From Arthrobacter sp. MYb227 (GTDB taxonomy: Bacteria > Actinomycetota > Actinomycetes > Actinomycetales > Micrococcaceae), in NCBI RefSeq assembly GCF_002975435.1, contig NZ_PCPT01000010.1:46850-110849 (forward strand): a DNA stretch of 64,000 bases, written 5' to 3'. Numbering within the stretch: position 1 is the first letter of the stretch; each line of letters begins with the position of its first letter. Shown one piece after another: positions 7,638 through 16,259 of the stretch. The notes beneath the pieces were generated by a model that ran no database searches, was not told the DNA's origin, and saw nothing but the letters and a program-made list of their open reading frames with translations. Position numbers and translations under genes: made by a program.

Positions 7638-8636
7638 TTACTGCTGTGCCAAAACCGCCATGACGAGCAACGCGGTAAGAGCAATGAAGGGGAGACACAG
7701 AAGCAGGTGTAGCCACTTGTGCTCGACTAATACTGCGGCAAATTCCCTTAAAAATGCACTGGGCAGATAATATTTGGCAGTTGGTGCACCAACCACCTCC
7801 GCATCCAACTTGAGACTGCGGGCCAATAGAGCGGCCCGCAGGACATGATAATTATTTGTTACAGCTACCAATGCACCACTGTGACCCGAAGCCGAAAACA
7901 TCAGGGAAGCAAGCTTGAGGTTTTCTTCGGTGTTTATCGCCTTGTCTTCGATGAGTACATCGTCCGAAGGCACTCCAGCAGTGAATAGATATTCGGCCAT
8001 GGCAGTACCTTCGGCACGTGATTCATCAAGGCCTTGCCCGCCGGAAGGTATCAGTATTGGTCTTGGGGTTGTCTGTTCGTAGATTTCCACGGCTTTATCG
8101 AGCCGGCTACGCAGCAGTGGGGGTACCTGCCCATGGATGAGCCTGGAGCCGAGCACCACAATGCCGGCTGGTTTGACTCGTGAAGCCATCCGGCCATAGG
8201 CAACCGCATAGGAAAGAAAGACAACGAACACCACGCCGAAATAGCTACAGAGGAAGAACAGTAATGCCGCCAACCCAATGGCCCATGCATTTAGGGTCAG
8301 TACTAAGAGCACCGCAAGAACTGGTAATACCAGAAGTAGCACACCAAGGATGAGCGATAAAAGGTTGCCCAGTGAACGTCCCTCCGAACGCATCATGACC
8401 ACTCCGTTATGGATTAATGCTGCTGCCAATACCAAAATTGCCAGTGGAACAAGGGCCATGATGAGTACTACAAGCAAAGAGAACCCGGGAATCCAGCGAG
8501 TCAGCAACTCACTGAGGGCAAGCACCGCGAAGTAGACGGCGCCAACCAATACCACCCCGTTGCGGAGCATCCTCCGATCCTTGTGGCGCAAGTAAAAATA
8601 CAGGGCAAAGAGTAAGGCTGCTGGAATCAATGACAC
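7638..8636 (-). CDS. YdcF/SanA-type DUF218 membrane protein
   Basis: 332 aa. About four N-terminal transmembrane helices (1-155) precede a DUF218 domain (about 156-300). Its core is GIVVLGSRLIHGQVPPLLRSRLDKAVEIYEQ, then PSGGQGLDESRAEGTAMAEYL and the loop VTNNYHVLRAALLARSL. DUF218 proteins (YdcF, SanA, ElyC) are linked to envelope integrity and periplasmic polymer metabolism, but the reaction is unsettled. The start is a GTG with no Shine-Dalgarno; TAGGCT lies 6 nt upstream, so it may be leaderless. It is downstream of 8663-9514 on the same strand. Confidence 0.87.
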   Translation of the reverse strand: MSLIPAALLFALYFYLRHKDRRMLRNGVVLVGAVYFAVLALSELLTRWIPGFSLLVVLIMALVPLAILVLAAALIHNGVVMMRSEGRSLGNLLSLILGVLLLVLPVLAVLLVLTLNAWAIGLAALLFFLCSYFGVVFVVFLSYAVAYGRMASRVKPAGIVVLGSRLIHGQVPPLLRSRLDKAVEIYEQTTPRPILIPSGGQGLDESRAEGTAMAEYLFTAGVPSDDVLIEDKAINTEENLKLASLMFSASGHSGALVAVTNNYHVLRAALLARSLKLDAEVVGAPTAKYYLPSAFLREFAAVLVEHKWLHLLLCLPFIALTALLVMAVLAQQ

Positions 8637-8662
8637 ACGTTGAGCCTATCAATGCTGGGTTC

Positions 8663-9514
8663 TTAGTTTGCGCGGGCCAACTGACGAACGGCAAGCCAAC
8701 GGCTCGATAGTCGACGATAAGCCGCGGCGGCACCCGTCATATCGGCCTCGGAGAGGGACTCTATGCCCATGCGCAGATCATGCGGCGAATCATCGGGCCA
8801 TACTAGGGAAGCGATGCGCCCGTAATCGAGTTCGAGCACCGAATCCTTGTCAAAGAGCAATAGCCATTCACTCAACGCAGTCAGTTCATCGAGCAGATCC
8901 ATTTCCGGGGCATGGATCGCCAAGGTCGCCGCAGCGTAACGTGCCCTATCCAAGGCCTGGGTCAGGGGCGTGTAGATGCGTGTGGAGAGAAGCTCTTCGT
9001 CGTCTTCGATGAGCTCGAATTCATCGTCTTCATGTACTAGGACGAACCAGCCAAAGGGAATACCCCAGGTAGCGGTCCTGGTATGTAGATGAGCGATGTC
9101 CTCGGCAAAACGAACCTCATTGACACGTAATGCGTTTGCGGCTCGTGCGGCGCTGGGAACCAATAGTTCTAGTAACTGGGGCCGCATTGAACCATCGAGC
9201 TGTTCCGAGGCAAGAATTGCCCGGGTTGCCAATTGGTCCGGACAGTACAGCGTATGGGTTGCCCCATCCCAGCCGGTGATCACCAGTTTGCGGAATGTTT
9301 CTTGGTGTTGATGAGGGAACGGATCCGAGAGCTGTCGGGTCAATCGCTGAACCGCGGCGGCAGCAACCGATTCTTCGAGGGCCTCCCGGTCGGCCGACTT
9401 GGTACTGGTGATCAGTACCTGATCGGCGTCCGAGAATGCACTTAGCGGTTCATAGACGCGCAAGTAGGACGTCGGCGGGAGAGCCCGCCGGCTGCCCTGA
9501 TTGGCCCGTTGCAT
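8663..9514 (-). CDS. Conserved actinobacterial protein of unknown function
   Basis: 283 aa, soluble, acidic, with no recognised motif. The first half contains LRVYEPLSAFSDADQ and a hydrophobic LVITGWDGATHTLYCPDQLATRAIL segment. A very acidic stretch (HEDDEFELIEDDEELL, about 178-193) precedes a helical C-terminal third. It starts three bases after the xthA stop and is almost certainly co-transcribed with xthA, so a DNA-repair or nucleotide link is possible but only inferred from position. Confidence 0.75.
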   Translation of the reverse strand: MQRANQGSRRALPPTSYLRVYEPLSAFSDADQVLITSTKSADREALEESVAAAAVQRLTRQLSDPFPHQHQETFRKLVITGWDGATHTLYCPDQLATRAILASEQLDGSMRPQLLELLVPSAARAANALRVNEVRFAEDIAHLHTRTATWGIPFGWFVLVHEDDEFELIEDDEELLSTRIYTPLTQALDRARYAAATLAIHAPEMDLLDELTALSEWLLLFDKDSVLELDYGRIASLVWPDDSPHDLRMGIESLSEADMTGAAAAYRRLSSRWLAVRQLARAN

Positions 9515-9517
9515 GAT

Positions 9518-10321
9518 TTAGCCGAGTTCCACGATGACTGGAGTGTGGTCGGATGCGCCCTTGCCCTTGCGTTCTTCACGGTCAATTTCCGCGCCGATCA
9601 CACGGGCGGCAAGCGCGGGAGAAGCCAGAGTGAAGTCGATGCGCATTCCCTCATTTTTGGGGAAGCGTAGCTGGGTGTAGTCCCAATAGGTGTAGGTCTT
9701 GGGAGTGTCCGTGTAAGGACGAACCACATCGATGAACCCGGTTTCCAGGAATGCCTCAAACGCCGCGCGCTCCGGTGCCGAAACGTGCGTCATGTTGTTC
9801 TCGGTGAAGAAATCAATGTCCCAGACATCCTCATCACGTGGGGCGATATTGAAATCACCCATTAGCGCCACCTGCGCCTCGGGGTTCTTAGTGATCCAGT
9901 CCCCGGCCTGCTTGTTAAGGTTTTCGAGCCATGAAAGCTTGTATGGCATGTGTTCATCCTCGCGTGCGCGCCCATTGGGTACGTAGAGGCTCCAAATGCG
10001 CACACCGCCACAGGTTGCTCCGATGGCACGAGCTTCCTGAACCGGGTCTACCCCACCCTTGCCGAAGGCTGGCTGGTCGATGAAGGTACGTTCCACATCT
10101 TCAAGTCCCACGCGGGAAGCGATGGCAACACCATTCCATTGGCTGAACCCAAAGTGCGCAACTTCGTAATCATTGTTTTCAAACAATTCCCACGGAAAGT
10201 TCTCATCCTTGCATTTGGTTTCCTGGATGGCCAGAACATCAACGTCGGAGCGGCGGAGCCAGTCTTCGACGCGGTCGGCGCGGGCACGAAGGGAGTTTAC
10301 GTTCCAAGTAGCAATCTTCAC
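9518..10321 (-). CDS. xthA: Exodeoxyribonuclease III
   Basis: 267 aa, full length for the ExoIII/APE family (endonuclease/exonuclease/phosphatase fold). Diagnostic motifs are MKIATWNVNSLRAR (metal-binding N), LAIQETKCKD (metal-binding E), SLYVPNGR, LMGDFNIAPRDED (catalytic D/N), GMRIDFTLAS and the C-terminal GASDHTPV (catalytic D-H). It removes 3' blocks and cuts at AP sites in base-excision repair. The start is GTG 10321, with TAGGTT 6 nt upstream and GGGAG too close to serve as a ribosome site, so the mRNA may be leaderless. The unknown gene 8663-9514 follows in the same operon. Confidence 0.96.
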   Translation of the reverse strand: MKIATWNVNSLRARADRVEDWLRRSDVDVLAIQETKCKDENFPWELFENNDYEVAHFGFSQWNGVAIASRVGLEDVERTFIDQPAFGKGGVDPVQEARAIGATCGGVRIWSLYVPNGRAREDEHMPYKLSWLENLNKQAGDWITKNPEAQVALMGDFNIAPRDEDVWDIDFFTENNMTHVSAPERAAFEAFLETGFIDVVRPYTDTPKTYTYWDYTQLRFPKNEGMRIDFTLASPALAARVIGAEIDREERKGKGASDHTPVIVELG

Positions 10322-10429
10322 GCTCCCAACCTATCAACTATGGCTGCGGTGGTCAGGTTGGCGCGATGAATTCCCCTTGGCGGTGAATTAGGCAGCTGCT
10401 CAACATTGGTTGTCGCTTGGTGCCGAGCA

Positions 10430-10460
10430 GCTAGGGATAACCCTGTCGCTTATCCCTAGC
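10430..10460. promoter_or_regulatory. Strong inverted repeat between xthA and mmsA
   Basis: GCTAGGGATAA-N9-TTATCCCTAGC is a perfect 11-bp inverted repeat (arms 10430-10440 and 10450-10460), about 100 bp upstream of mmsA and 110 bp upstream of xthA. It lacks a T-tract and lies in a divergent promoter region, so an operator is more likely than a terminator. A second weaker repeat, AGCTGCTC/GAGCAGCT, abuts it on the left (10394-10401, 10425-10432). Confidence 0.6.
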
Positions 10461-10462
10461 AA

Positions 10463-10482
10463 TTTAGTAGGAAGTCCGAGTA
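10463..10482 (+). promoter_or_regulatory. Motif shared with the acyl-CoA gene region (candidate TetR-type operator)
   Basis: The 20 bases here match 22941-22960 at 16 of 20 positions, including an uninterrupted TTAGTAGGAAG. Both copies approximate the palindrome TTAGTAGGA-N2-TCCTACTAA, with a conserved left half and a degenerate right half. Here the site is about 80 bp upstream of mmsA; the other lies before an acyl-CoA synthetase and an acyl-CoA dehydrogenase. A common regulator of acid catabolism is inferred. Confidence 0.6.
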
Positions 10483-10558
10483 TATTTTGGAGTGTCGAGT
10501 GGTGTGCGTCACTAGGGTGTGGCCGTGCGGAAATGTTTTGCGAAGGAGCAACAATCTC

Positions 10559-12058
10559 ATGACACGTGAACTTACTCATTACGTGGGTGGCACCCACATA
10601 GCGGGAACTTCCCAACGATTCTCTGATGTTTTCAATCCCTCGACTGGTGTTGTCCAAGCAAAACTTCCGCTTGCCTCGGGCCAAGAAGTGCGCGCTGCAA
10701 TTGCCGTTGCGCAATCCGCGCAGGAAGCCTGGGGCACAACTAATCCACAACGTCGGGCGCGGATTCTGAACAAATTCGTGTCCCTTGTATACGAGAATAT
10801 GGACGAACTTGCGGCGCTGCTGACCAGCGAACACGGCAAAACCTTCCCCGATTCCAAGGGAGACATTCAGCGCGGGCTCGAAGTTATTGAATTCTGTGTC
10901 GCGGCCCCGCACATGCTCAAGGGCGAATTTTCAGATAGCGCGGGTGCAGGCATTGATGTGCACTCCATGCGGCAGCCACTCGGCGTTGTCGCAGGCATTA
11001 CCCCGTTCAATTTCCCAGCAATGATCCCGCTGTGGAAGGCCGGCCCGGCGATTGCCTCCGGCAACGCCTACATCCTTAAGCCCTCCGAGCGGGACCCCTC
11101 GGTTCCCTTGCGTTTAGCCGAATTGTTCACCGAAGCGGGACTCCCCGACGGAATCTTCAACGTCATCAACGGAGATAAGGAAACCGTCGACGCATTAATC
11201 GAGGATCCGCGCGTCAAGGCCATCGGGTTTGTCGGCTCGACCCCCATCGCCCAAAGCATCTATGCCGCCGCGGCAGCACATGGAAAACGCGCCCAATGCT
11301 TTGGCGGTGCCAAAAACCATCTGGTCATCATGCCCGATGCCGACATGGACATGGTTGCAGACGCACTCATGGGTGCCGGATATGGTTCGGCAGGAGAACG
11401 CTGCATGGCGATCTCCGTTGCCATCCCCGTGGGCGAGGCAACTGCCGATGCCTTAGTCGCCAAGCTTGTTGAACGCATTGGCCGCCTCAAGATCGGCGAC
11501 GGCATGGATGAGAACACCGATTTTGGTCCGGTAGTCGCTCAAAGCGCTAAGGAACGCATCGAAAACTACATCCAAGCAGGCATTGATGAGGGAGCCGAGC
11601 TCCTGGTTGATGGTCGTGGATTGGAAGTTCCTGGACATGAGGGAGGGTTCTGGGTGGGACCCACACTCTTTGACCGTGTCACCGAAAACATGAAGATCTA
11701 TAAAGAAGAGATCTTTGGTCCGGTGCTCTGTGTGTTGCGCGCCAAAGACTATGAAGAAGCGCTCCGTTTGCCTTCGGAACACGAATTCGGCAATGGCGTC
11801 TCGATCTTCACCCGTGACGGAGACACCGCCCGAAACTTTTCCTCCCGTGTGCAGGTGGGCATGGTTGGGGTCAATGTCCCCATCCCGGTCCCGATTGCCT
11901 ATTACACCTTTGGCGGCTGGAAGGCCTCGGGGTTTGGTGATCTAAACCAGCATGGTGCCGACGGATTCCGTTTCTACACCAAGACCAAAACCGTCACCAC
12001 CCGTTGGCCTTCGGGTATCCGTGAGGGCGCAAGTTTCATCATGCCGGCGGGGAGCTAA
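10559..12058 (+). CDS. mmsA: Methylmalonate-semialdehyde dehydrogenase (CoA-acylating)
   Basis: 499 aa from ATG 10559, which has AAGGAG 10 nt upstream; an earlier in-frame start at 10487 lacks this. Full aldehyde dehydrogenase fold: ITPFNFPAMIPLWK, NAYILKPSERDPS (NAD binding), IGFVGSTPIAQSIY, catalytic Cys in GYGSAGERCMAIS, and KEEIFGPVLCVL. The ERCMA signature and partner genes identify the CoA-acylating MMSA type. It converts methylmalonate semialdehyde to propionyl-CoA in valine degradation. It is first in an operon with a 3-hydroxyisobutyryl-CoA hydrolase and mmsB. Two operator-like elements precede it (10430-10482). Confidence 0.96.
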   Translation: MTRELTHYVGGTHIAGTSQRFSDVFNPSTGVVQAKLPLASGQEVRAAIAVAQSAQEAWGTTNPQRRARILNKFVSLVYENMDELAALLTSEHGKTFPDSKGDIQRGLEVIEFCVAAPHMLKGEFSDSAGAGIDVHSMRQPLGVVAGITPFNFPAMIPLWKAGPAIASGNAYILKPSERDPSVPLRLAELFTEAGLPDGIFNVINGDKETVDALIEDPRVKAIGFVGSTPIAQSIYAAAAAHGKRAQCFGGAKNHLVIMPDADMDMVADALMGAGYGSAGERCMAISVAIPVGEATADALVAKLVERIGRLKIGDGMDENTDFGPVVAQSAKERIENYIQAGIDEGAELLVDGRGLEVPGHEGGFWVGPTLFDRVTENMKIYKEEIFGPVLCVLRAKDYEEALRLPSEHEFGNGVSIFTRDGDTARNFSSRVQVGMVGVNVPIPVPIAYYTFGGWKASGFGDLNQHGADGFRFYTKTKTVTTRWPSGIREGASFIMPAGS

Positions 12059-12061
12059 AAC

Positions 12062-13147
12062 GTGCTCATGAGCGAATCCGAAATTCTCTTTGAGGTCCGG
12101 GGAACCCTGGGGCTGGTGACATTAAACCGTCCCCGTGCGGTCAATGCGCTCACCGGTTCCATGGTCGATGCAATGCTTCAGACATTGACCACGTGGGCGA
12201 GTGACCCGGCAATAGCCCAGGTCCTGGTGCATGGTGCAGGGGATCGTGGGTTGTGCGCTGGTGGGGACATCGTGGCTATTCACCGTGATATCAGCGCCGG
12301 CGGGAGACAAACAGCGGATTTCTGGGACACCGAATACCGGCTCAACGCGCTGATCAATTCCTACCCCAAACCGTATATTGCGTACATGGATGGGTTGGTG
12401 CTCGGTGGTGGGGTAGGAATTTCGGCTCACGGAAGCCACCGGATCGTCACCGAACGCACACGCAGCGGCATGCCTGAAACCACCCTTGGGTTCTGCCCCG
12501 ACGTGGGCGGAACCTACCTTCTTTCACGTTCCCCGGGACATAGCGGAATCCATGCAGCGCTAACGGGTGATCATTTGGGCGGCGCGGAAGCCATCTACCT
12601 AGGCCTAGCCGACTACCTCGTTGATTCTGCACGGTTTCCCCAGCTGCTTGAAAGGCTTCAAGATCACCCGGTGGAGCAAGTCCTTCCACGATTTGTACTT
12701 CCACAACCCGTGGCAAACCTTGAAACGTGGGCCGAATGGATCGATGTGGCATACGCTCGGCCAACGGTGCTCGAGATCATTGCCACACTCCACGAATTTG
12801 GGCTTTCCGGAAACGGCCAAGCACAAAAAACCATTGAAACACTTGCCAAGAAATCTCCGACGGCCCTGGCGGTGACGCTCGAATCATTGCATCGCGCCGG
12901 CAACCTTGAATCCCTTGAAGCCGTACTCGAACAGGAGTACCGGGTGGGGCTGCGCTTCCTAGAATCAGACGATTTCCCCGAAGGAATCCGCGCCCAAGTC
13001 ATTGACAAGGACTATGCCCCCGTCTGGAATCCCGCAACACTTCACGATGTGACGCCAGAATCGGTGGCAGCGTTCTTTGCACCACTCGGTGAACACGAAC
13101 TACGCCTAACCCCAAGCTCAAGCGTGACGCAAACTATTGAAAGTTGA
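12062..13147 (+). CDS. 3-hydroxyisobutyryl-CoA hydrolase (enoyl-CoA hydratase/isomerase family)
   Basis: 361 aa, the length of HIBCH-type hydrolases rather than plain enoyl-CoA hydratases (about 260). Crotonase-fold motifs: GLCAGGDIVAIHRD (oxyanion hole), YMDGLVLGGGVGIS and the hydrolase signature MPETTLGFCPDVGG with catalytic Glu and Asp. It would release 3-hydroxyisobutyrate from its CoA ester, the step before mmsB in valine catabolism. GTG 12062 has GGGGAG at 7 nt; ATG 12068 is an alternative. It starts 3 nt after mmsA and its end abuts mmsB. Confidence 0.92.
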   Translation: MLMSESEILFEVRGTLGLVTLNRPRAVNALTGSMVDAMLQTLTTWASDPAIAQVLVHGAGDRGLCAGGDIVAIHRDISAGGRQTADFWDTEYRLNALINSYPKPYIAYMDGLVLGGGVGISAHGSHRIVTERTRSGMPETTLGFCPDVGGTYLLSRSPGHSGIHAALTGDHLGGAEAIYLGLADYLVDSARFPQLLERLQDHPVEQVLPRFVLPQPVANLETWAEWIDVAYARPTVLEIIATLHEFGLSGNGQAQKTIETLAKKSPTALAVTLESLHRAGNLESLEAVLEQEYRVGLRFLESDDFPEGIRAQVIDKDYAPVWNPATLHDVTPESVAAFFAPLGEHELRLTPSSSVTQTIES

Positions 13148-13154
13148 GGACACC

Positions 13155-14081
13155 ATGACAGAAACATCACCGGAGAACACCGGGCGCATTGCCTTCCTCG
13201 GTCTGGGGCACATGGGCGAACCCATGGCGGTGAACCTCATCAAGGCGGGCTTCGATGTGATTGGCTTTGATGTGCTTCCTGCCGCGGTTGAAGCCGCAAG
13301 ACGAGCAGGAGTTCCCTGCGCAAAAAATGCACTTGAGGCAGCCGATAGTGCGTCAATCGTCTTGACGATGTTCCCCTCCGGGGCCATTTTGCTCGATGCC
13401 TACCGTGGTGTCGGGGAGCCGGGTCTGTTGGAAAGTGCAGCTGAAAATACTCTATTCCTGGACTGCTCAACCATCGATGTTGCCCAAGCCCGGGAGGCAG
13501 CACGGATTGCTCTTGAAGCGGGCCACCGTTCGGCCGATGCACCGGTATCCGGCGGTGTGGTGGGTGCCGAAGCGGGAACCTTGACATTCATGATCGGTGC
13601 CGCAGCCGCGGATCTTGCACAGATCACTCCGCTGCTGGAAGTCATGGGCAAAAAGCTTGTGCATTGTGGTGGGCATGGTGCCGGACAGGCAGCAAAAATT
13701 TGTAACAACATGCTCTTGGGCATCTCAATGATCGGTGCCGCCGAAGCCTTCGTGCTCGGCGAAAAATTGGGCCTGACCCACCAAGCGCTCTTCGATGTCA
13801 TCTCAACCGCCTCGGGCCAATGCTGGTCGGTCACCACTAACTGCCCGGTTCCCGGCCCGGTCCCGGCTTCCCCGGCCAACCGTGACTACACGCCCGGCTT
13901 CGCCGGCGCCCTGATGGCCAAAGATCTGGGTCTGGCGCTGAACGCTCTTGAACATGAGGGAGTTGCCGCCCAACTAGGTCCCCTTGCGGCCGAGATTTAC
14001 CGGAAATTCTCCGATGAGGGAGGAGCCGGACGAGATTTTTCTGGAATCATCAGCAATATCAGGGACTCTTCACAAGGCTAG
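13155..14081 (+). CDS. mmsB: 3-hydroxyisobutyrate dehydrogenase
   Basis: 308 aa from ATG 13155, preceded by TTGAGGA. The N-terminal Rossmann motif is GRIAFLGLGHMGEPMAVNLIKAG, and the family substrate signature is DAPVSGGVVGAEAGTLTFMIG. The catalytic lysine lies in AAKICNNMLLG, and the C-terminal KDLGLALNALE segment is also typical. It oxidises 3-hydroxyisobutyrate to methylmalonate semialdehyde with NAD+, feeding mmsA two genes upstream. Gene order hydrolase-mmsB after mmsA gives three consecutive valine-pathway steps in one operon. Confidence 0.96.
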   Translation: MTETSPENTGRIAFLGLGHMGEPMAVNLIKAGFDVIGFDVLPAAVEAARRAGVPCAKNALEAADSASIVLTMFPSGAILLDAYRGVGEPGLLESAAENTLFLDCSTIDVAQAREAARIALEAGHRSADAPVSGGVVGAEAGTLTFMIGAAAADLAQITPLLEVMGKKLVHCGGHGAGQAAKICNNMLLGISMIGAAEAFVLGEKLGLTHQALFDVISTASGQCWSVTTNCPVPGPVPASPANRDYTPGFAGALMAKDLGLALNALEHEGVAAQLGPLAAEIYRKFSDEGGAGRDFSGIISNIRDSSQG

Positions 14082-14123
14082 GACCGGGCAATAGTCATAT
14101 TGGGGGAGGGGGGGAGCTCGCCG

Positions 14124-14939
14124 ATGACAATCTTCACGTGTTTAACCTGTGGGATCGAACATCAAGATACTTTTCGCCCTCCTCTACGTTGTGAAATTTG
14201 TACCGATGAACGCCAATGGGTTCCGGCCTCGGGCCAAGCATGGACCACCCGGGATGAACTTGAAGCCCAAGGCTACAAACTCGTCATCACCGAATTAGAA
14301 CCTGGGCTGCATGCGGTGAGCACCCTTCCACGTTTGGGCATTGGCCAGCGCGGACTGTTGGTATGCACCGCGGAAGGAAATCTGCTCTTTGAACCACCGG
14401 GCTTTATTGATGCTGCGGGTGCCACACGCATCGAAGAGTTAGGTGGCGTCGCCACCATTGCCTCGAGCCATCCGCACCTCACGGGATCCTCAATTCAATA
14501 CAGCCACCGTTTTGGGCATGTGCCCGTTTACGTTGCCGCCGCCGATAAACAATGGATCCGACGTCCCGATCCGGTGATCAAACTCTGGGAAGAGTGCGTG
14601 GAATTACTTCCGGGGCTCATCATGTACCAATGCGGCGGCCACTTTGCCGGCAGTTCGGTGGTGCATTGGCCAGCGGGGTACAAAGACACCGGAGTATTAA
14701 TCACCGGGGACACCATCGCGGTGGGTGGGGACAGGAATTCGGCAAACGCCATGCGTAGCTATGTCAACAACATCCCACTTCCGGCCAGCACCATTGAACG
14801 GCTCCTGAGCATCATAGGCCCGCTGGAATTTTCCCGAATGTACAGTGCCTTTGGGGTCCTGGAATCCGAGGCCCACACAATCGTTGAACGCACACTGCAT
14901 CGCTACATTGCCTGGGTAAGTGGCACCATGAGTGAGTAA
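14124..14939 (+). CDS. Metallo-beta-lactamase-fold protein with N-terminal zinc ribbon
   Basis: 271 aa from ATG 14124, preceded by a G-rich ribosome site (GGGGAG, 7 nt spacing). Residues 1-32 form a probable zinc ribbon, CLTC then CEIC. The rest resembles an MBL-fold hydrolase: GLLVCTAEGNLLFEPPGF, IASSHPHLTGSSIQYS, YQCGGHFAGSSVVHW and LITGDTIAV. The usual HxHxDH motif is reduced to HPHLTG, so the second metal site is probably lost. It may belong to the mms operon, starting 42 nt after mmsB. Substrate unknown; hydrolase activity should not be assumed. Confidence 0.8.
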   Translation: MTIFTCLTCGIEHQDTFRPPLRCEICTDERQWVPASGQAWTTRDELEAQGYKLVITELEPGLHAVSTLPRLGIGQRGLLVCTAEGNLLFEPPGFIDAAGATRIEELGGVATIASSHPHLTGSSIQYSHRFGHVPVYVAAADKQWIRRPDPVIKLWEECVELLPGLIMYQCGGHFAGSSVVHWPAGYKDTGVLITGDTIAVGGDRNSANAMRSYVNNIPLPASTIERLLSIIGPLEFSRMYSAFGVLESEAHTIVERTLHRYIAWVSGTMSE

Positions 14940-14998
14940 GCCCAACAACCACTAATCAACCGAATGGTCGATGTGCGTCAGTGCTAAGAATTAGAGGA

Positions 14999-15049
14999 TT
15001 GGAGATAAGAAGGGGGCAGGTGCCGCGAGTTCCGCCCCGGAATCTCCAA
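14999..15049. promoter_or_regulatory. Long-range inverted repeat before the ABC exporter
   Basis: TTGGAGAT (14999-15006) and ATCTCCAA (15042-15049) are perfectly complementary and enclose a G-rich then C-rich core (GGGG and CCCC) that can extend the stem. It ends 19 bases before the FtsX-type permease start. It could be a leader hairpin, a terminator of the preceding operon without a T-tract, or a binding site. Confidence 0.35.
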
Positions 15050-15068
15050 CGAAAGTGAAACCCTCCAC

Positions 15069-16184
15069 GTGTTTCTAGCCATCCGTGACCTCCGCTTTGC
15101 CAAGGGCCGTTTCGCGCTCATGGGTGGCGTCGTAGCCCTCATCACCTTGCTCCTTGTCATGCTCTCCGGACTTACCGCAGGACTTGCCGACCAATCGACC
15201 TCGGCACTGAAAAACCTCGGCACCGAAACCCGCTTGGTGGATACCGTGGCCTTCGGCGCGGCACCAGGAAATGATCCAAAGGTTTCCTTCACCGAAAGCC
15301 AGGTGACCAATGCGCAGGTTGAAGCCTGGAAAAGTCAGCCGGGCGTCGAAAGCGCGGAAGCCATCGGCATTAACCAGACCCGTATGCAGGGCAGCGCAGC
15401 CGGCGCCGAAACCAGCACCGGAACCACAAACGTTGCGGTCTTCGGTATCCCCGCAGGCAGCGGCCTGTCTCCAATCCCGGTTGCCGATGGCACGGTAGTT
15501 GTTGGTGAATCGGTGGCCAAGGACCTGTCCCTGAGCAAGGGCGATACCGTATCGCTGGCAGGTGTTGACCTCACCGTCGGCGGAATCGCACCGGATGCTT
15601 GGTACTCACACACCTCGGTTGCTTACACTTCACTGGGCTCCTGGGCCAAGCTAGCCCACCTGGGCGAAACTACTCAGGTTGGTTCCATTATTGCCATCAC
15701 CAATCAGCCAGGTGCCACGGTTGATACCCAGGCAGCAAACACCGCTGCAAACACCCTAGATACAACTCGCACCGGAGCATTTGCCGCACTTTCCTCCTAC
15801 AAGAGCGAAAACGGATCACTGATGATGATGCAGGCGTTCCTCTACGGAATCTCGGCCCTTGTGATCGTCGCTTTCCTCACCGTGTGGACGGTTCAGCGCA
15901 CCCGCGACATTGCGGTGCTCAAGGCCCTGGGCGGCTCGGGCAAGTACGTCCTGAAAGATGCCATTACGCAGGCCGGAATCGTCTTGCTTGTAGGTGCCGG
16001 AATCGGTGGTGGCATCGGAATCCTCGGCGGATCCTTCGCCGCCAAGGCAGCACCATTTATGCTGTCCCCGGCAACGACTATCCTGCCAATTATCGGAGTC
16101 GTGGCCCTCGGCCTAGCCGGTGCAGCGCTCGCCGTCTCCCGAGTGACCAAGGTTGATGCGCTGATTGCTCTCGGCGGCAACTAG
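15069..16184 (+). CDS. FtsX-type ABC transporter permease (MacB/LolC-like)
   Basis: 371 aa with the four-TM FtsX topology. TM1 (about 17-40) is followed by a large extracytoplasmic domain (about 45-255) and TM2-TM4 (about 258-368). The N-terminus MFLAIRDLRFAKGRF is characteristic, supporting the GTG at 15069. The conserved cytoplasmic coupling loop after TM2 reads WTVQRTRDIAVLKALGGS. It pairs with the ATPase at 16260, 75 bp downstream. Family members export lipoproteins or antimicrobials or control wall enzymes; the substrate here is unknown. Confidence 0.9.
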   Translation: MFLAIRDLRFAKGRFALMGGVVALITLLLVMLSGLTAGLADQSTSALKNLGTETRLVDTVAFGAAPGNDPKVSFTESQVTNAQVEAWKSQPGVESAEAIGINQTRMQGSAAGAETSTGTTNVAVFGIPAGSGLSPIPVADGTVVVGESVAKDLSLSKGDTVSLAGVDLTVGGIAPDAWYSHTSVAYTSLGSWAKLAHLGETTQVGSIIAITNQPGATVDTQAANTAANTLDTTRTGAFAALSSYKSENGSLMMMQAFLYGISALVIVAFLTVWTVQRTRDIAVLKALGGSGKYVLKDAITQAGIVLLVGAGIGGGIGILGGSFAAKAAPFMLSPATTILPIIGVVALGLAGAALAVSRVTKVDALIALGGN

Positions 16185-16259
16185 CTCACCCGTTTTGCGG
16201 AAAACCCTCCAAGCTACTTTCTAGAATCACCCGTCCCCGAAAGGACCCCTCGGTTAGCC

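Noticed and set aside
10431..10446. Similarity to the I-SceI recognition site (TAGGGATAAC)
   Set aside because: Only the first 10 of 18 bases match and the sequence is explained by the perfect inverted repeat; chance resemblance.
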